DNA of 46,108 nt from Haloplanus sp. Its GTDB lineage: Archaea; Halobacteriota; Halobacteria; Halobacteriales; Haloferacaceae. The notes beneath the pieces are model-generated. The model searched no databases and was not told the origin of the DNA. It saw nothing but the letters and a program-made list of their open reading frames with translations. The first letter of the stretch is position 1. The number at the start of each line of letters is the position of its first letter. Positions 23,556 through 30,937 of this stretch are shown in pieces. The stretch lies in the NCBI RefSeq assembly GCF_028275055.1, contig NZ_JAQCNJ010000021.1, positions 1 to 46,108 of the forward strand. The letters run 5' to 3'. A program made the position numbers and the translations under genes.

Positions 23556-24734
23556 ATGGCCACCGCGCCCGCCACCACTGACACCGATGCCGACGCCGGT
23601 GAGGTCGCCGCCGCTCTCCGTGACGCCCCATTCGTCCGGGTCGTCGCGGCCGCAAACGGCGACTCGCTGGCCGCGAGCGGCGTCCTCGCGCGGGCGCTCA
23701 GGACGGTCGCCGTCCCGTTTCAAATCCGTGTCGACCCGATCCCCGATCCGGCGTCGACGATGGCCAACGGTGAGGACTTCGTTCTCGGCGTCGGTCCCGG
23801 AGCGACCGGTGGCGACCACGGCATCGGCGGTGCGCGCCCGGCGAGTCTCGCGGCCGCGGAGGTGGTTCGCGCGCTCGGACTCGACCCCGACCCCGTTCTC
23901 GCACTCGCGGGCGTCGCCGCCGCCGGCCACCCGGTCGACGCCGGCGACGCGGCGGCGTTGCTCGACGCCGCCTCACGGCAGACGACCGTCGAGCGCCGCC
24001 CCGGTGTGGCCGCCCCGACGGCCGACCCGGCCGACTGCCTCGCCCACTCGACGCTCGTTCACGCGTCGGTTTCCGGCGACCCCGAGGCGGCACGGGCCAC
24101 CCTCGAGTCGCTCGAGTACCCGGCAGACCCGGCGGACGACGACCGCCGGCGTCTGGCCTCGTGGTTGGCGGTCGAGTCGACCGCATCGTCGGCGCGGGCC
24201 GTCGACGCGGTCGAGCGGGGTCTTCGCCCGTACGCGACGCCCGATGGCCGGTTCGCAACGGTCGCGGGGTTCGGGGACGTTCTCGACGCGGTCGCCCGAG
24301 AACGACCCGGAACCGGCGTTGCACTCGCCGTCCGTGACGGCGACAACGACGACACGACACGGACGGCCGTAGTCGAGGCGTGGCGGACCCACGCACGGGC
24401 CGTCCACACGGCCGTGGCCGAGGCGACGACGGGACGGTACGACGGTGTCCTCGCGGTGCGAGTCGACACCGACGCCGATCCCGGGCGACTCGGGACGGTC
24501 GCCCGACTTTGTCGTGACTTCCGATCGCCGGAACCCGTCGTGCTCGTTGTTGCCGACCGGGCGGCCGCCGCCGCGGCGCCGGGCGACGCCGACATCGGGT
24601 GCGCGACGGCCGAGGCGGTGCGGGCGGTTGAGGCCGGCGGCAAGAGCGCGGGCGACGCGCAGCGGGCGACGGCAGGATTCGACGACAACGTTGCAGTATC
24701 GCGGTTTATCACGGCGTTCAGGGAGGCGCTATGA
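23556..24734 (+). CDS. RecJ-like / DHH-superfamily protein with eroded catalytic motifs
   Basis: A 392-residue Ala/Asp-rich protein, its ATG directly after the rps15 stop and its TGA overlapping the pcc1 start (ATGA). In haloarchaea this locus carries a protein usually called RecJ-like exonuclease, related to the DHH phosphoesterases and to Cdc45/GAN replisome partners. The expected nucleotide-motif order is only faintly visible (RVVAAANGDSLAASGVLARA for the first motif; FVLGVGPG; a later GCATAEAVRAVEAGGKSAG near the end resembling the DHHA1 GG motif). A clear DHH triad is missing. It may therefore be a structural partner, not an active nuclease. The family assignment rests mainly on conserved gene order. 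Confidence 0.7.
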   Translation: MATAPATTDTDADAGEVAAALRDAPFVRVVAAANGDSLAASGVLARALRTVAVPFQIRVDPIPDPASTMANGEDFVLGVGPGATGGDHGIGGARPASLAAAEVVRALGLDPDPVLALAGVAAAGHPVDAGDAAALLDAASRQTTVERRPGVAAPTADPADCLAHSTLVHASVSGDPEAARATLESLEYPADPADDDRRRLASWLAVESTASSARAVDAVERGLRPYATPDGRFATVAGFGDVLDAVARERPGTGVALAVRDGDNDDTTRTAVVEAWRTHARAVHTAVAEATTGRYDGVLAVRVDTDADPGRLGTVARLCRDFRSPEPVVLVVADRAAAAAAPGDADIGCATAEAVRAVEAGGKSAGDAQRATAGFDDNVAVSRFITAFREAL

Positions 24735-24967
24735 GGCGCGCCTGTGTCGAGACGACACACGACGACGCGGCGACAATCGCGGCCGCACTCCGGCCGGACA
24801 ACACGCCTTCGCTGTCGACGAGCGTGACGGACGATGTCGTCCGGACGACCGTCGACCGCAGGACCTCGGGCGGATTGGGGTCTACCGTGGACGATTACGT
24901 GGTGAACCTGACGGTCGCGGAGACCGTCGCACGAACGGCACGCGAACACAGACACACTCATGAGTGA
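24731..24967 (+). CDS. pcc1: KEOPS complex subunit Pcc1
   Basis: A 78-residue protein of the Pcc1 family, the small dimerisation subunit of KEOPS, which makes the t6A37 modification in ANN-decoding tRNAs. The sequence shows the typical two-strand/one-helix pattern (ACVETTHDDAATIAAALRPD, LSTSVTDDVVRTTV) and ends VVNLTVAETVARTAREHR. It overlaps the preceding stop by 4 bases (ATGA) and the following rps3ae start by 8 bases, so translation of the three genes is coupled. Its presence between two ribosomal protein genes fits the known archaeal arrangement. Confidence 0.9.
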   Translation: MRRACVETTHDDAATIAAALRPDNTPSLSTSVTDDVVRTTVDRRTSGGLGSTVDDYVVNLTVAETVARTAREHRHTHE

Positions 24968-25604
24968 ACGTTCAGTATCCAAGCAGAAACGCGGCAAGCG
25001 CTGGTACACCATCTTCGCCCCGGAACAGTACGACCGGGCGGAACTCGGCCAGACGGTTGCCGACGAACCGGAGAAGATCATCGGACGAACGATCGAAACG
25101 ACCCTCGGCGACCTCACCGGCGACTCGGGGGCCAACAACACCAAGCTCACGTTCAAGATCACGGACGTGGGATCGGACTCGGCCTACACGGAGTTCATCA
25201 AACACGAACTCACGCGGGACTACCTGCGGAGTCTCGTTCGCCGCGGCGCCTCGAAGGTCGACGCGACGGTGACGGTGCTGACGACGGACGACTACCGCGT
25301 CCGTGTCCAGCCCGTCGCCTTCACCACCAAGAAGGCAGACCGGAGTCAGGAGCAGGCCATCCGGCGGGTCATGATCGACCTCGTCAAGGAGGCCGCCGCC
25401 GAGCGCGACTTCATCTCCTTTGTCGAGGGCACCGTCAAGGGCCGACTCTCATCGGCCATCTACGGCGAGGCAAAAACGATCTACCCGCTCCGGCGGGTCG
25501 AAATCCAGAAGCTCACGCTTGAGGCGCGACCCGAAGAGGTCGCCGCCGAGGAGGAGGCGTCCGTCGACGTGGACGAAGAGGACGTCGCCGTCGACGAGGG
25601 CTGA
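24960..25604 (+). CDS. rps3ae: 30S ribosomal protein S3Ae (eS1)
   Basis: A 214-residue eS1/S3Ae protein, found in archaea and eukaryotes. Diagnostic stretches include KQKRGKRWYTIFAPEQYDRA at the N-terminus, IGRTIETTLGDLTGD, KLTFKITDVGSDSAYTEF, and VEGTVKGRLSSAIYGEAKTI. The C-terminus is a haloarchaeal acidic tail. It sits on the 30S platform near the mRNA exit. It is last in the rps15 operon, and its start lies inside the end of pcc1. Confidence 0.97.
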   Translation: MSERSVSKQKRGKRWYTIFAPEQYDRAELGQTVADEPEKIIGRTIETTLGDLTGDSGANNTKLTFKITDVGSDSAYTEFIKHELTRDYLRSLVRRGASKVDATVTVLTTDDYRVRVQPVAFTTKKADRSQEQAIRRVMIDLVKEAAAERDFISFVEGTVKGRLSSAIYGEAKTIYPLRRVEIQKLTLEARPEEVAAEEEASVDVDEEDVAVDEG

Positions 25605-25629
25605 GAACGCGCCACAGTGGGTTGCGGAC

Positions 25630-25634
25630 TTTTT
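25630..25634 (+). terminator. T-run terminator after the rps15 operon
   Basis: A five-T run 26 bases after the rps3ae stop, in otherwise T-poor DNA. This is the usual form of archaeal intrinsic termination. It is short, so only moderate support. Confidence 0.4.
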
Positions 25635-25692
25635 CACCGTGCCCCGACCCCGACCAACGGGTACCGACACCCGGCCGGATCGCCCGAGCACG

Positions 25693-26112
25693 TTACTCCT
25701 CGACGACGACGGTGCCGATCATGCCCGCTCGCTCGTGTGGAATGCAGAAGTAGCTGTACTCACCGGGGGTCTCGAACCGGTGACTGTAGGCCTCGTTGCT
25801 CTCCAACGCGCCGTTCAGCCCGTCCCACGCCTCTCGGGCGGCGTCCTCGGAGTCGTAGCCGCCACTCGCCCAGTAGTCCGCTCCCTCCGGAACACCGGAC
25901 TCGTAGGCCGTGACCGAGTGGGCGCGGGCGCTGTTGTTGTACCAGACCACCTCGTCGCCGACACGCACCGTGATGGAGGCGGGAACGAACGCCTCCGAGG
26001 TCATCCCCACGTCGCCCTTGGTGGTGCCACCGGACGATCCGACGGCGGCACAGCCAGCGCTCGCGGCTACGAACCCGGCACCGAACGTCGCGAGAACGCG
26101 GCGTCTACGCAT
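25693..26112 (-). CDS. Halocyanin-type blue-copper lipoprotein
   Basis: A 139-residue exported copper protein. The N-terminus MRRRRVLATFGAGFVAASAG is a Tat signal with a lipobox ending at C21, so it should be lipid-anchored outside the cell. The cupredoxin part provides H65 (ARAHSV) and the C-terminal cluster C123-IP-H126-ERAG-M131, a complete type 1 copper set. Such proteins shuttle electrons to or from the respiratory chain. The start is at 26112, since the TATA-like TTTATCC complement (26134-26140) is about 26 bases upstream. It is divergent from pssA with only about 97 bases between starts. Confidence 0.92.
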   Translation of the reverse strand: MRRRRVLATFGAGFVAASAGCAAVGSSGGTTKGDVGMTSEAFVPASITVRVGDEVVWYNNSARAHSVTAYESGVPEGADYWASGGYDSEDAAREAWDGLNGALESNEAYSHRFETPGEYSYFCIPHERAGMIGTVVVEE

Positions 26113-26133
26113 AGCCTCGTTTCGGTGCGCGAC

Positions 26134-26177
26134 GGATAAATGCGGCGTGGTTCGACGATCGAATCGGCCGATATAAA
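26134..26177. promoter_or_regulatory. Divergent promoters of halocyanin and pssA
   Basis: TTTATCC on the minus strand (26134-26140) suits the halocyanin ATG at 26112. GATATAAA on the plus strand (26170-26177) serves pssA, leaving about ten bases of leader with a GGGGGGAG purine run just before its ATG. Confidence 0.55.
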
Positions 26178-26209
26178 GACGTAAATCCTCGGTCGCAGAC
26201 GGGGGGAGT

Positions 26210-26887
26210 ATGCAACCGCGGTTCGTGGGCCGACTCGGCCTCGCGGACGCCGTTACCGTCGGCAACGCGATGCTCGGCTTTATCGCCGCCTTTGCCGCCA
26301 CGCGTGACGCCAGTTTGGCCGCACGGATCCTGCTCCTCGCGGCCGTCGCGGACGGCCTCGACGGCGTTATCGCCAGAAAGCGCGGCGGGTCCCTTGCCGG
26401 CCCGTATCTCGACTCGCTGGCGGACGTGGCCTCTTTCGGTGTTGCGCCGGCCCTGCTGATCGCCTCCCGGGCGGCCGACGCGTGGACGCTCGCGGACGAC
26501 CCCGTCGCGCATCTTCTCGGCCTTCTCCTGCCTGCCGTCTACGTCGCGATGGCGGTGACCCGGCTCGGCCTCTACACTGCCTACGACAGCGACGCGTCCG
26601 AGACAAAGGGTGTACCGACGACGCTTGCGGCGACGGTGCTCTCGGCGGGTGTTCTCGCCGGCCTCGTCGGCCCGATCCTGTTGGTCGCGCTTTCTGGTGT
26701 CCTCGCGGCGCTCATGGTGACGCAGGTGACGTATCCGGACCTGCATCCACAGGATGCCATCGTGATGGGAACGGTACAGGCCCTCGCAATCGTTCTCCGG
26801 GGACGTCCGGGCGAGGCCTTTGCGTTCGCGCTGCTCTTTCTGGCACTCGCCTACCTCACGCTCGGCCCGCGGTTCTACTGGACGTGA
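26210..26887 (+). CDS. pssA: Archaetidylserine synthase (CDP-alcohol phosphatidyltransferase)
   Basis: A 225-residue multi-span membrane enzyme with the full CDP-alcohol phosphotransferase signature: D-GL-DG-VI-AR, then G-PYL-D-SLA-D at about residues 47-72. It opens MQPRFVGRLGLADAVTVGNA, which I recognise from the haloarchaeal PssA linked with the archaeosortase (ArtA) protein-sorting and lipid-anchoring pathway. It swaps CMP on CDP-archaeol for L-serine. The decarboxylase partner (pssD) is not adjacent in this window. Seven or so hydrophobic helices fill the rest. A purine-rich GGGGGGAG precedes the ATG. Confidence 0.9.
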   Translation: MQPRFVGRLGLADAVTVGNAMLGFIAAFAATRDASLAARILLLAAVADGLDGVIARKRGGSLAGPYLDSLADVASFGVAPALLIASRAADAWTLADDPVAHLLGLLLPAVYVAMAVTRLGLYTAYDSDASETKGVPTTLAATVLSAGVLAGLVGPILLVALSGVLAALMVTQVTYPDLHPQDAIVMGTVQALAIVLRGRPGEAFAFALLFLALAYLTLGPRFYWT

Positions 26888-27154
26888 CTACATCCCCATG
26901 TCGCTTGCCTCCTCGGGCACCGGCAGGTCGCCGACCCGAACGCCGAGGAGTTCGGCCGCGTGGTCAAGCGCCATATCGAAGCCGTAGTATCGCTCCAGTT
27001 CGTCGCCGTCGACGCTCGGCCGGACCATCACCATCGCGTAACCGTCGCTGTTCTGGGCGACCACCGCCGTCCGCTCCCCGCGTTCGAACGCGAGCACTCG
27101 CTCCTCTTCGGTCTCGTAATACCGCGCGGTGACATCGTTATCCGTCTTGGACAT
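26888..27154 (-). CDS. Conserved haloarchaeal hypothetical protein (DUF7111-like)
   Basis: An 88-residue acidic soluble protein: MSKTDNDVTARYYETEEERV, then RTAVVAQNSDGYAMVMVRPS, DELERYYGFDMALDHAAELL and a PEEASDMGM end. I recall this as a strongly conserved haloarchaeal family with no known role. The ATG at 27154 fits the family N-terminus; 27217 would add an arginine-rich extension. It converges tail to tail with pssA, whose stop overlaps or abuts it. There is no Cys, signal or membrane helix. Confidence 0.8.
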   Translation of the reverse strand: MSKTDNDVTARYYETEEERVLAFERGERTAVVAQNSDGYAMVMVRPSVDGDELERYYGFDMALDHAAELLGVRVGDLPVPEEASDMGM

Positions 27155-27398
27155 ACCGATTCGTAGGGGCCCGTCCTGTCGAATGTTCCGGTCGACGCGC
27201 CTGATGGTAGCACCCACGCTGGCACCTGACCCGTGCCCGTCGGCGGTGGTGTCTCATGACACCTCGGGTCCGTACGTGTGTTTCGGTGCGGTTGGCGCCG
27301 CGACAGCGCCGCTCGGCCGGGCGGTCACCGGCGCGTACCCGTTGGCTCCGGGTCTACAAAGTCGAATGAGCTAAGTGGACTCCGGCGAAGGAAGGCGT

Positions 27399-27581
27399 AT
27401 GGCACACGACGCCCCGACGACCGACAAGGGAGTCGGGTTCGGCGTACTCTTCTCGATTCTGGCCGCCGTCGGAGGGATTGCGATGCTGCTTGCCCCCGGC
27501 CAGTTGGGGAAGGCGTGGGGTTTTGCCGCCGCCATCGTCGCGGCCATCGTCGCTGTGGCGGCCGTGCAGGCGTACGCCTGA
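27399..27581 (+). CDS. Small two-span membrane protein
   Basis: A 60-residue protein with two hydrophobic helices (about 12-32 and 39-58) joined by a GQLGK turn, resembling a conserved haloarchaeal small membrane family (DUF7525-like, from memory). The ATG at 27399 is chosen because a GCTAAGT TATA-like element lies about 27 bases upstream. Downstream, 51 bases on, is a wHTH protein; they may be co-expressed. The role is unknown. Confidence 0.7.
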   Translation: MAHDAPTTDKGVGFGVLFSILAAVGGIAMLLAPGQLGKAWGFAAAIVAAIVAVAAVQAYA

Positions 27582-27632
27582 CCGGATGGCTTGAAAGAGT
27601 TAAGACGCTGAGTCACGTACTAGCAATGAACG

Positions 27633-27857
27633 ATGACCTCTTTGACCGAAGAGGAGCGGCGAATCCTCGCGTATCTCCATGACAGCGTCTCCCGGGGGGA
27701 GCGTTACTTCCGCGCGAAGAACATCGCCGACGCCATCGGGCTGACCGCGAAGCAGGTCGGCTCCCGACTTCCCAAACTGGCGGAGAAGTCCGAGGATGTC
27801 GAGATCGAAAAGTGGGGACGCGCACGGTCGACGACGTGGCGCGTCACACAAGGGTAA
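27633..27857 (+). CDS. Small winged-helix protein (DUF7123-like)
   Basis: A 74-residue protein: TEEERRILAYLHDSVSRGER, then YFRAKNIADAIGLTAKQVGS, RLPKLAEKSEDVEIEKWGRA and a TTWRV end. The helix pattern is a winged helix close to MarR/Lrp-like DNA-binding folds, and the family is widely conserved in haloarchaea. The TATA-like GAGTTAAG at 27598-27604 would place transcription initiation at about 27626, where an out-of-frame ATG lies 7 bases before this start. It is probably a regulator or nucleoid factor; the targets are unknown. Confidence 0.8.
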   Translation: MTSLTEEERRILAYLHDSVSRGERYFRAKNIADAIGLTAKQVGSRLPKLAEKSEDVEIEKWGRARSTTWRVTQG

Positions 27858-27894
27858 CCCTGCAGTTTTTGATGATCCGGCGGGAGCTTAACGT

Positions 27895-28320
27895 ATGACT
27901 GTGCGTGTTCAGCGGACGTTCGAGTTCGAGGCACTACCGGACCGTGTCTGGGCGTTTATCTCGGATCCCGGCAAGCGCGCCGAGTCGATCAGCGTCGTCC
28001 GTGACTACGAGGTCGACGGCACCGAGGCGACGTGGGAGATCGATCTGGATCTACCGATGATCGACCGCACCGCGACCGTCGAGACCGACGATATCGACGT
28101 GGACGCACCGACCTACGTCAAATTCGTGGGTCGGTCGAGCGTGATGCGCGTGACCGGCGAACACCGTATCGAGGAGACCGAGGCGGGCTGTTACCTCCAC
28201 AACGAGTTCGTCGTCGACGGCCGCCTCCCGGGCGTGGAGCGGTTCTTCAAAAGCCGCCTCGATGACGAACTCGACAACCTCGAAGCGGCGCTCAGGCGTG
28301 ATCTCGAACTCCCGGCCTGA
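27895..28320 (+). CDS. SRPBCC (START-like/CoxG-type) protein
   Basis: A 141-residue protein of the SRPBCC helix-grip fold. It begins with the typical TVRVQRTFEFEALPDRVWAF, followed by ISDPGKRAESISVV, a beta-sheet core (FVGRSSVMRVTGEHRIEETE) and a long C-terminal helix FFKSRLDDELDNLEAALRRD. Members bind hydrophobic ligands or act as adaptor proteins (CoxG type). It ends one base before the start of the nitrilase-like gene, so the two are translationally coupled and may share a pathway. Confidence 0.85.
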   Translation: MTVRVQRTFEFEALPDRVWAFISDPGKRAESISVVRDYEVDGTEATWEIDLDLPMIDRTATVETDDIDVDAPTYVKFVGRSSVMRVTGEHRIEETEAGCYLHNEFVVDGRLPGVERFFKSRLDDELDNLEAALRRDLELPA

Positions 28321-28321
28321 G

Positions 28322-29131
28322 ATGCGGATCGCACTGGCTCAACTCGACCAGGAGGCCGGCGACGTCACGGGTAACCTCGACCGGGCTACGACTGCCGTCG
28401 CCGACGCCGCCGACCGTGGGGTCGACCTCGTCGTGCTCCCGGAACTGTTCACGGTTGGCTACTTTGCCTTCGGTGCTTACGACCGCGCCGCCGAGGGACT
28501 CGACGGACCGGTCTTCGCCCGTCTGTCCGACCTCGCGGCCGACCACGGCGTCGGGCTGGTGGCCGGAAGCCACGTCGAGGACCTCGCCGCCAGCGCCGCC
28601 GCCGGCGCCGACGTGCCGGCGTCCGAGGGCCTCGCGAACACCTGTGTCTTCTACGATCGCGGGGGGACCAGACGGGGCGTCTACCGGAAACACCACCTTT
28701 TCGGCTACGGGTCGGCCGGGACGGAACTGTTCACACCCGGCGAGACGCTCCCGACCGTCGAGTTTGAGGGTGTCACCGTCGGCATGACGACCTGTTATGA
28801 CCTCCGGTTTCCCGAACTCTACCGTCGGCTGGTCGACCGGGGCGTGACGCTTGTCTGCGTGCCGAGCGCGTGGCCCTACCCCCGCGTCGAACACTGGGAG
28901 ACGCTCGGCCGCGCGCGCGCAATCGAGAATTTGACCTACGTCGCGGCGACGAACGGGGCGGCCACGTTCGACGATGCGACGCTTCTGGGGCGGTCGACCG
29001 TCTACGATCCGTGGGGTACGGCCATCGCGAGCGCCGGCGACGACCCGACTCTCGTCGTCGGCGATGTCGATTCCGGCCGGGTCGCCGCGGTGCGTGAGGA
29101 GTTCCCCGCGCTCCGCGACCGGCGGGACTGA
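28322..29131 (+). CDS. Carbon-nitrogen hydrolase (nitrilase superfamily)
   Basis: A 269-residue enzyme with the full Glu-Lys-Cys triad: E41 in VVLPELF, K123 in VYRKHHLF and C158 in GMTTCYDLRFPELYRR. The last block, with CYDLRFPELYR, is typical of the omega-amidase / deaminated-glutathione-amidase or carbamoyl-putrescine branches, not true nitrilases. It hydrolyses a C-N bond of a small amide; the substrate is not clear. It begins one base after the SRPBCC stop. The frame is open to 28262, but the start at 28322 (MRIALAQLDQ) is the family N-terminus. Confidence 0.92.
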   Translation: MRIALAQLDQEAGDVTGNLDRATTAVADAADRGVDLVVLPELFTVGYFAFGAYDRAAEGLDGPVFARLSDLAADHGVGLVAGSHVEDLAASAAAGADVPASEGLANTCVFYDRGGTRRGVYRKHHLFGYGSAGTELFTPGETLPTVEFEGVTVGMTTCYDLRFPELYRRLVDRGVTLVCVPSAWPYPRVEHWETLGRARAIENLTYVAATNGAATFDDATLLGRSTVYDPWGTAIASAGDDPTLVVGDVDSGRVAAVREEFPALRDRRD

Positions 29132-29305
29132 CCGGGGTCGGTGGGTTTATACGGTAGAGGACAGTATCGGCTGGTGCCGACGCATCGACGCTTTTCTCGT
29201 CGAGACTCGGCACATTCGACTCCACCACGTCGTCGCCCGCCGCGGAACGGACCGCCCTCGCCCGGCAGGGGGGTCCTCCCCTCGGCTCCCGTCCACCCTT
29301 CCGTT

Positions 29306-30103
29306 TCAGGCCGCTCGCTTTTCTACCTCGCCTTTGAGCGCCGCGGCGTCGCAGTCGTGATCAGGGCGGATGTTGACGAAGTCGAGAAAGTCAAGCGCCC
29401 CAAGCAGTTCCTCGGCCGGGTACGCCGTTGTGGCCGCCTCGACGGTCGGTCCCGCGCCGATCAGAGGTTCGAGCGCCGCCAACCCGCAGGCGATGTCGTA
29501 CGACCGGGCGGCGTCCCCACCGGTCTCACCGACGTTCGTCGCGTCGATAAAGTAGAGGTCGTCGTCGAGGATGAGAACGTTCTCGGCACGCAGGTCACCG
29601 TGTGCGAGGCCGTGGTCGTGGAGCGTCCACAGCGCGCCGAACAGTTCGGGCGCGAGTGCCCGTTCGGTCTCCCGGTCGAGTTCGTCGAGCGGGCGAAACT
29701 CCGGAAGGTACTCGAGAACGACAACGCCAAGATCGTCGATTTCGAGTGCTTCGAGCGGCTCCGGCGCGTTCAGCCCGATCCGCCGCATCTCCTCGGTCGC
29801 AGCCAGCTCATGGGTGGCCATCCCGTACGGCGTTCCGAAATGTTCGAAAAACCCCTCCGTCCCCGACGAAAAGACGCCGAGGTTCCGGCCGGTCGTGATG
29901 AGCGCGTGGACCAGCGAGTTGCGCCGTGAGATGACCTTCACGAAGAGGTCCTCGTCGAGAACGAGCGGGGTCGAAAGCCAGTTGTCGGCGTCGAGACACC
30001 GGACCGAAGGGTCCTCGCGGCCGTACCGCGCCGCGATTTCGGCGGCTACCCGGTTCAGTCGGTCGTCGCCGATCCGACCGCGGACGAGTCGCCTGACTTC
30101 CAT
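29306..30103 (-). CDS. RIO-like atypical protein kinase
   Basis: A 265-residue protein-kinase-like enzyme. The ATP-site Lys is in EDLFVKVISRR, a conserved Glu in THELAATEEMRRIG, the hinge-like VVVLEYLPEFR follows, then the catalytic loop HGDLRAENVLI and metal-binding Asp in YFIDATNVG (place of DFG). This is the RIO/lipopolysaccharide-kinase style seen in archaea, where such kinases act in ribosome maturation or unknown signalling. All key residues are present. The ATG at 30103 is chosen because TATATC at 30129-30136 lies about 29 bases upstream. Transcribed alone. Confidence 0.85.
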   Translation of the reverse strand: MEVRRLVRGRIGDDRLNRVAAEIAARYGREDPSVRCLDADNWLSTPLVLDEDLFVKVISRRNSLVHALITTGRNLGVFSSGTEGFFEHFGTPYGMATHELAATEEMRRIGLNAPEPLEALEIDDLGVVVLEYLPEFRPLDELDRETERALAPELFGALWTLHDHGLAHGDLRAENVLILDDDLYFIDATNVGETGGDAARSYDIACGLAALEPLIGAGPTVEAATTAYPAEELLGALDFLDFVNIRPDHDCDAAALKGEVEKRAA

Positions 30104-30128
30104 CGCAGTTCCGTACGCCGCGTGGGGG

Positions 30129-30136
30129 GATATATC
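30129..30136 (-). promoter_or_regulatory. TATA box of the RIO-like kinase
   Basis: The minus strand reads GATATATC, itself an 8-base palindrome, centred about 29 bases before the ATG at 30103. It lies 11 bases beyond the stop of the upstream gene. Confidence 0.6.
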
Positions 30137-30146
30137 ATTGGTCCCG

Positions 30147-30818
30147 TCACCCATCCGTCAGCGCGTCCGAGAGCGTCGATGCCGCCCGTTCGCCGTCGGT
30201 TCGGGGCGCGGGGAGCCGGACGGGGGCTTCGCCGAAGCGGTCGACGACCAGCGCCGGATCGCGTGTCCGAAGATACCGGCCAAGGAGTCCGACTGCGACA
30301 ACGAGAAGGCCGATGCCGCCGAAAAGTAGCACCGTCGCGAGGGTCGCGACGGCGCCGGCGACGGCGTCGGTCACCGCGAGAACGCCCCCGACCGGTGCGT
30401 CGCGGGCCGCCTCTCCTACCGACAGCGTGCCGGCCACGTTCAGCGCCCGGAGGGCACCCCCGCCACCGAGTCCGACGAGCCCGTAGAGGAGCGCACGAAG
30501 CCCCCACCGAAGATGCCGTGGGTCGCCCGAGGCGTCGACATCGATTCCACACACGTTCGGCCGGTCGACCGCCTCGAACCGCCGACCGGCGGCGGCGGGG
30601 TTGTACGCCAGCACCCGGTGGGTGGTGACGGCGGCCCAACCGGCCCCGAGCGGTGCGCGTTCGACGACCTGTTCGCCGCCGTAGCAGAACGCCTCGGGGT
30701 CGGAGCCAACGCTCTCCCGGCCGGCTATCGGGCGCCCGGTGTCGAACACCCGGTCACCGGGCGTGGTCGCGCTCCCGTTTCCCCCCGTGCTCGACGGTCG
30801 GTCGTTCCGGTCGTCCAT
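30147..30818 (-). CDS. Membrane protein with PH-like N-terminal segment
   Basis: A 223-residue protein. A disordered N-terminus rich in Gly, Thr and Asp is followed by a segment with VVERAPLGAGWAAVTTHRVL and AYNPAAAGRRFEAVDRPN, which looks like the strands of a bacterial-PH domain (the T-HRVL strand is typical). Two hydrophobic regions lie at about 108-128 and 150-182. The polar C-terminus (RTRDPALVVDRFGEAPVRLP) may complete the PH fold. No catalytic residues are apparent. It is divergent from the NCS2 permease. The function is unknown. Confidence 0.7.
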   Translation of the reverse strand: MDDRNDRPSSTGGNGSATTPGDRVFDTGRPIAGRESVGSDPEAFCYGGEQVVERAPLGAGWAAVTTHRVLAYNPAAAGRRFEAVDRPNVCGIDVDASGDPRHLRWGLRALLYGLVGLGGGGALRALNVAGTLSVGEAARDAPVGGVLAVTDAVAGAVATLATVLLFGGIGLLVVAVGLLGRYLRTRDPALVVDRFGEAPVRLPAPRTDGERAASTLSDALTDG

Positions 30819-30879
30819 CGGCCGTTCTGACGGGCGCCCGCACTGTCACCGTTTCGGCCCGACCGGGACGATCCGGGCG

Positions 30880-30937
30880 ATTTTAGAGGGTCGGGTGGCG
30901 AACTCGCCTCATGCATCACGGGGCGATGACGGCATGA
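30880..30937 (+). promoter_or_regulatory. Permease promoter with 8-codon leader ORF
   Basis: GATTTTAG at 30879-30886 is a TATA-like element. About 28 bases on is an ATG at 30911 that opens MHHGAMTA and stops with TGA at 30935-30937. That stop overlaps the permease ATG at 30934 (ATGA). A leaderless message would begin with this mini-ORF. Confidence 0.5.
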
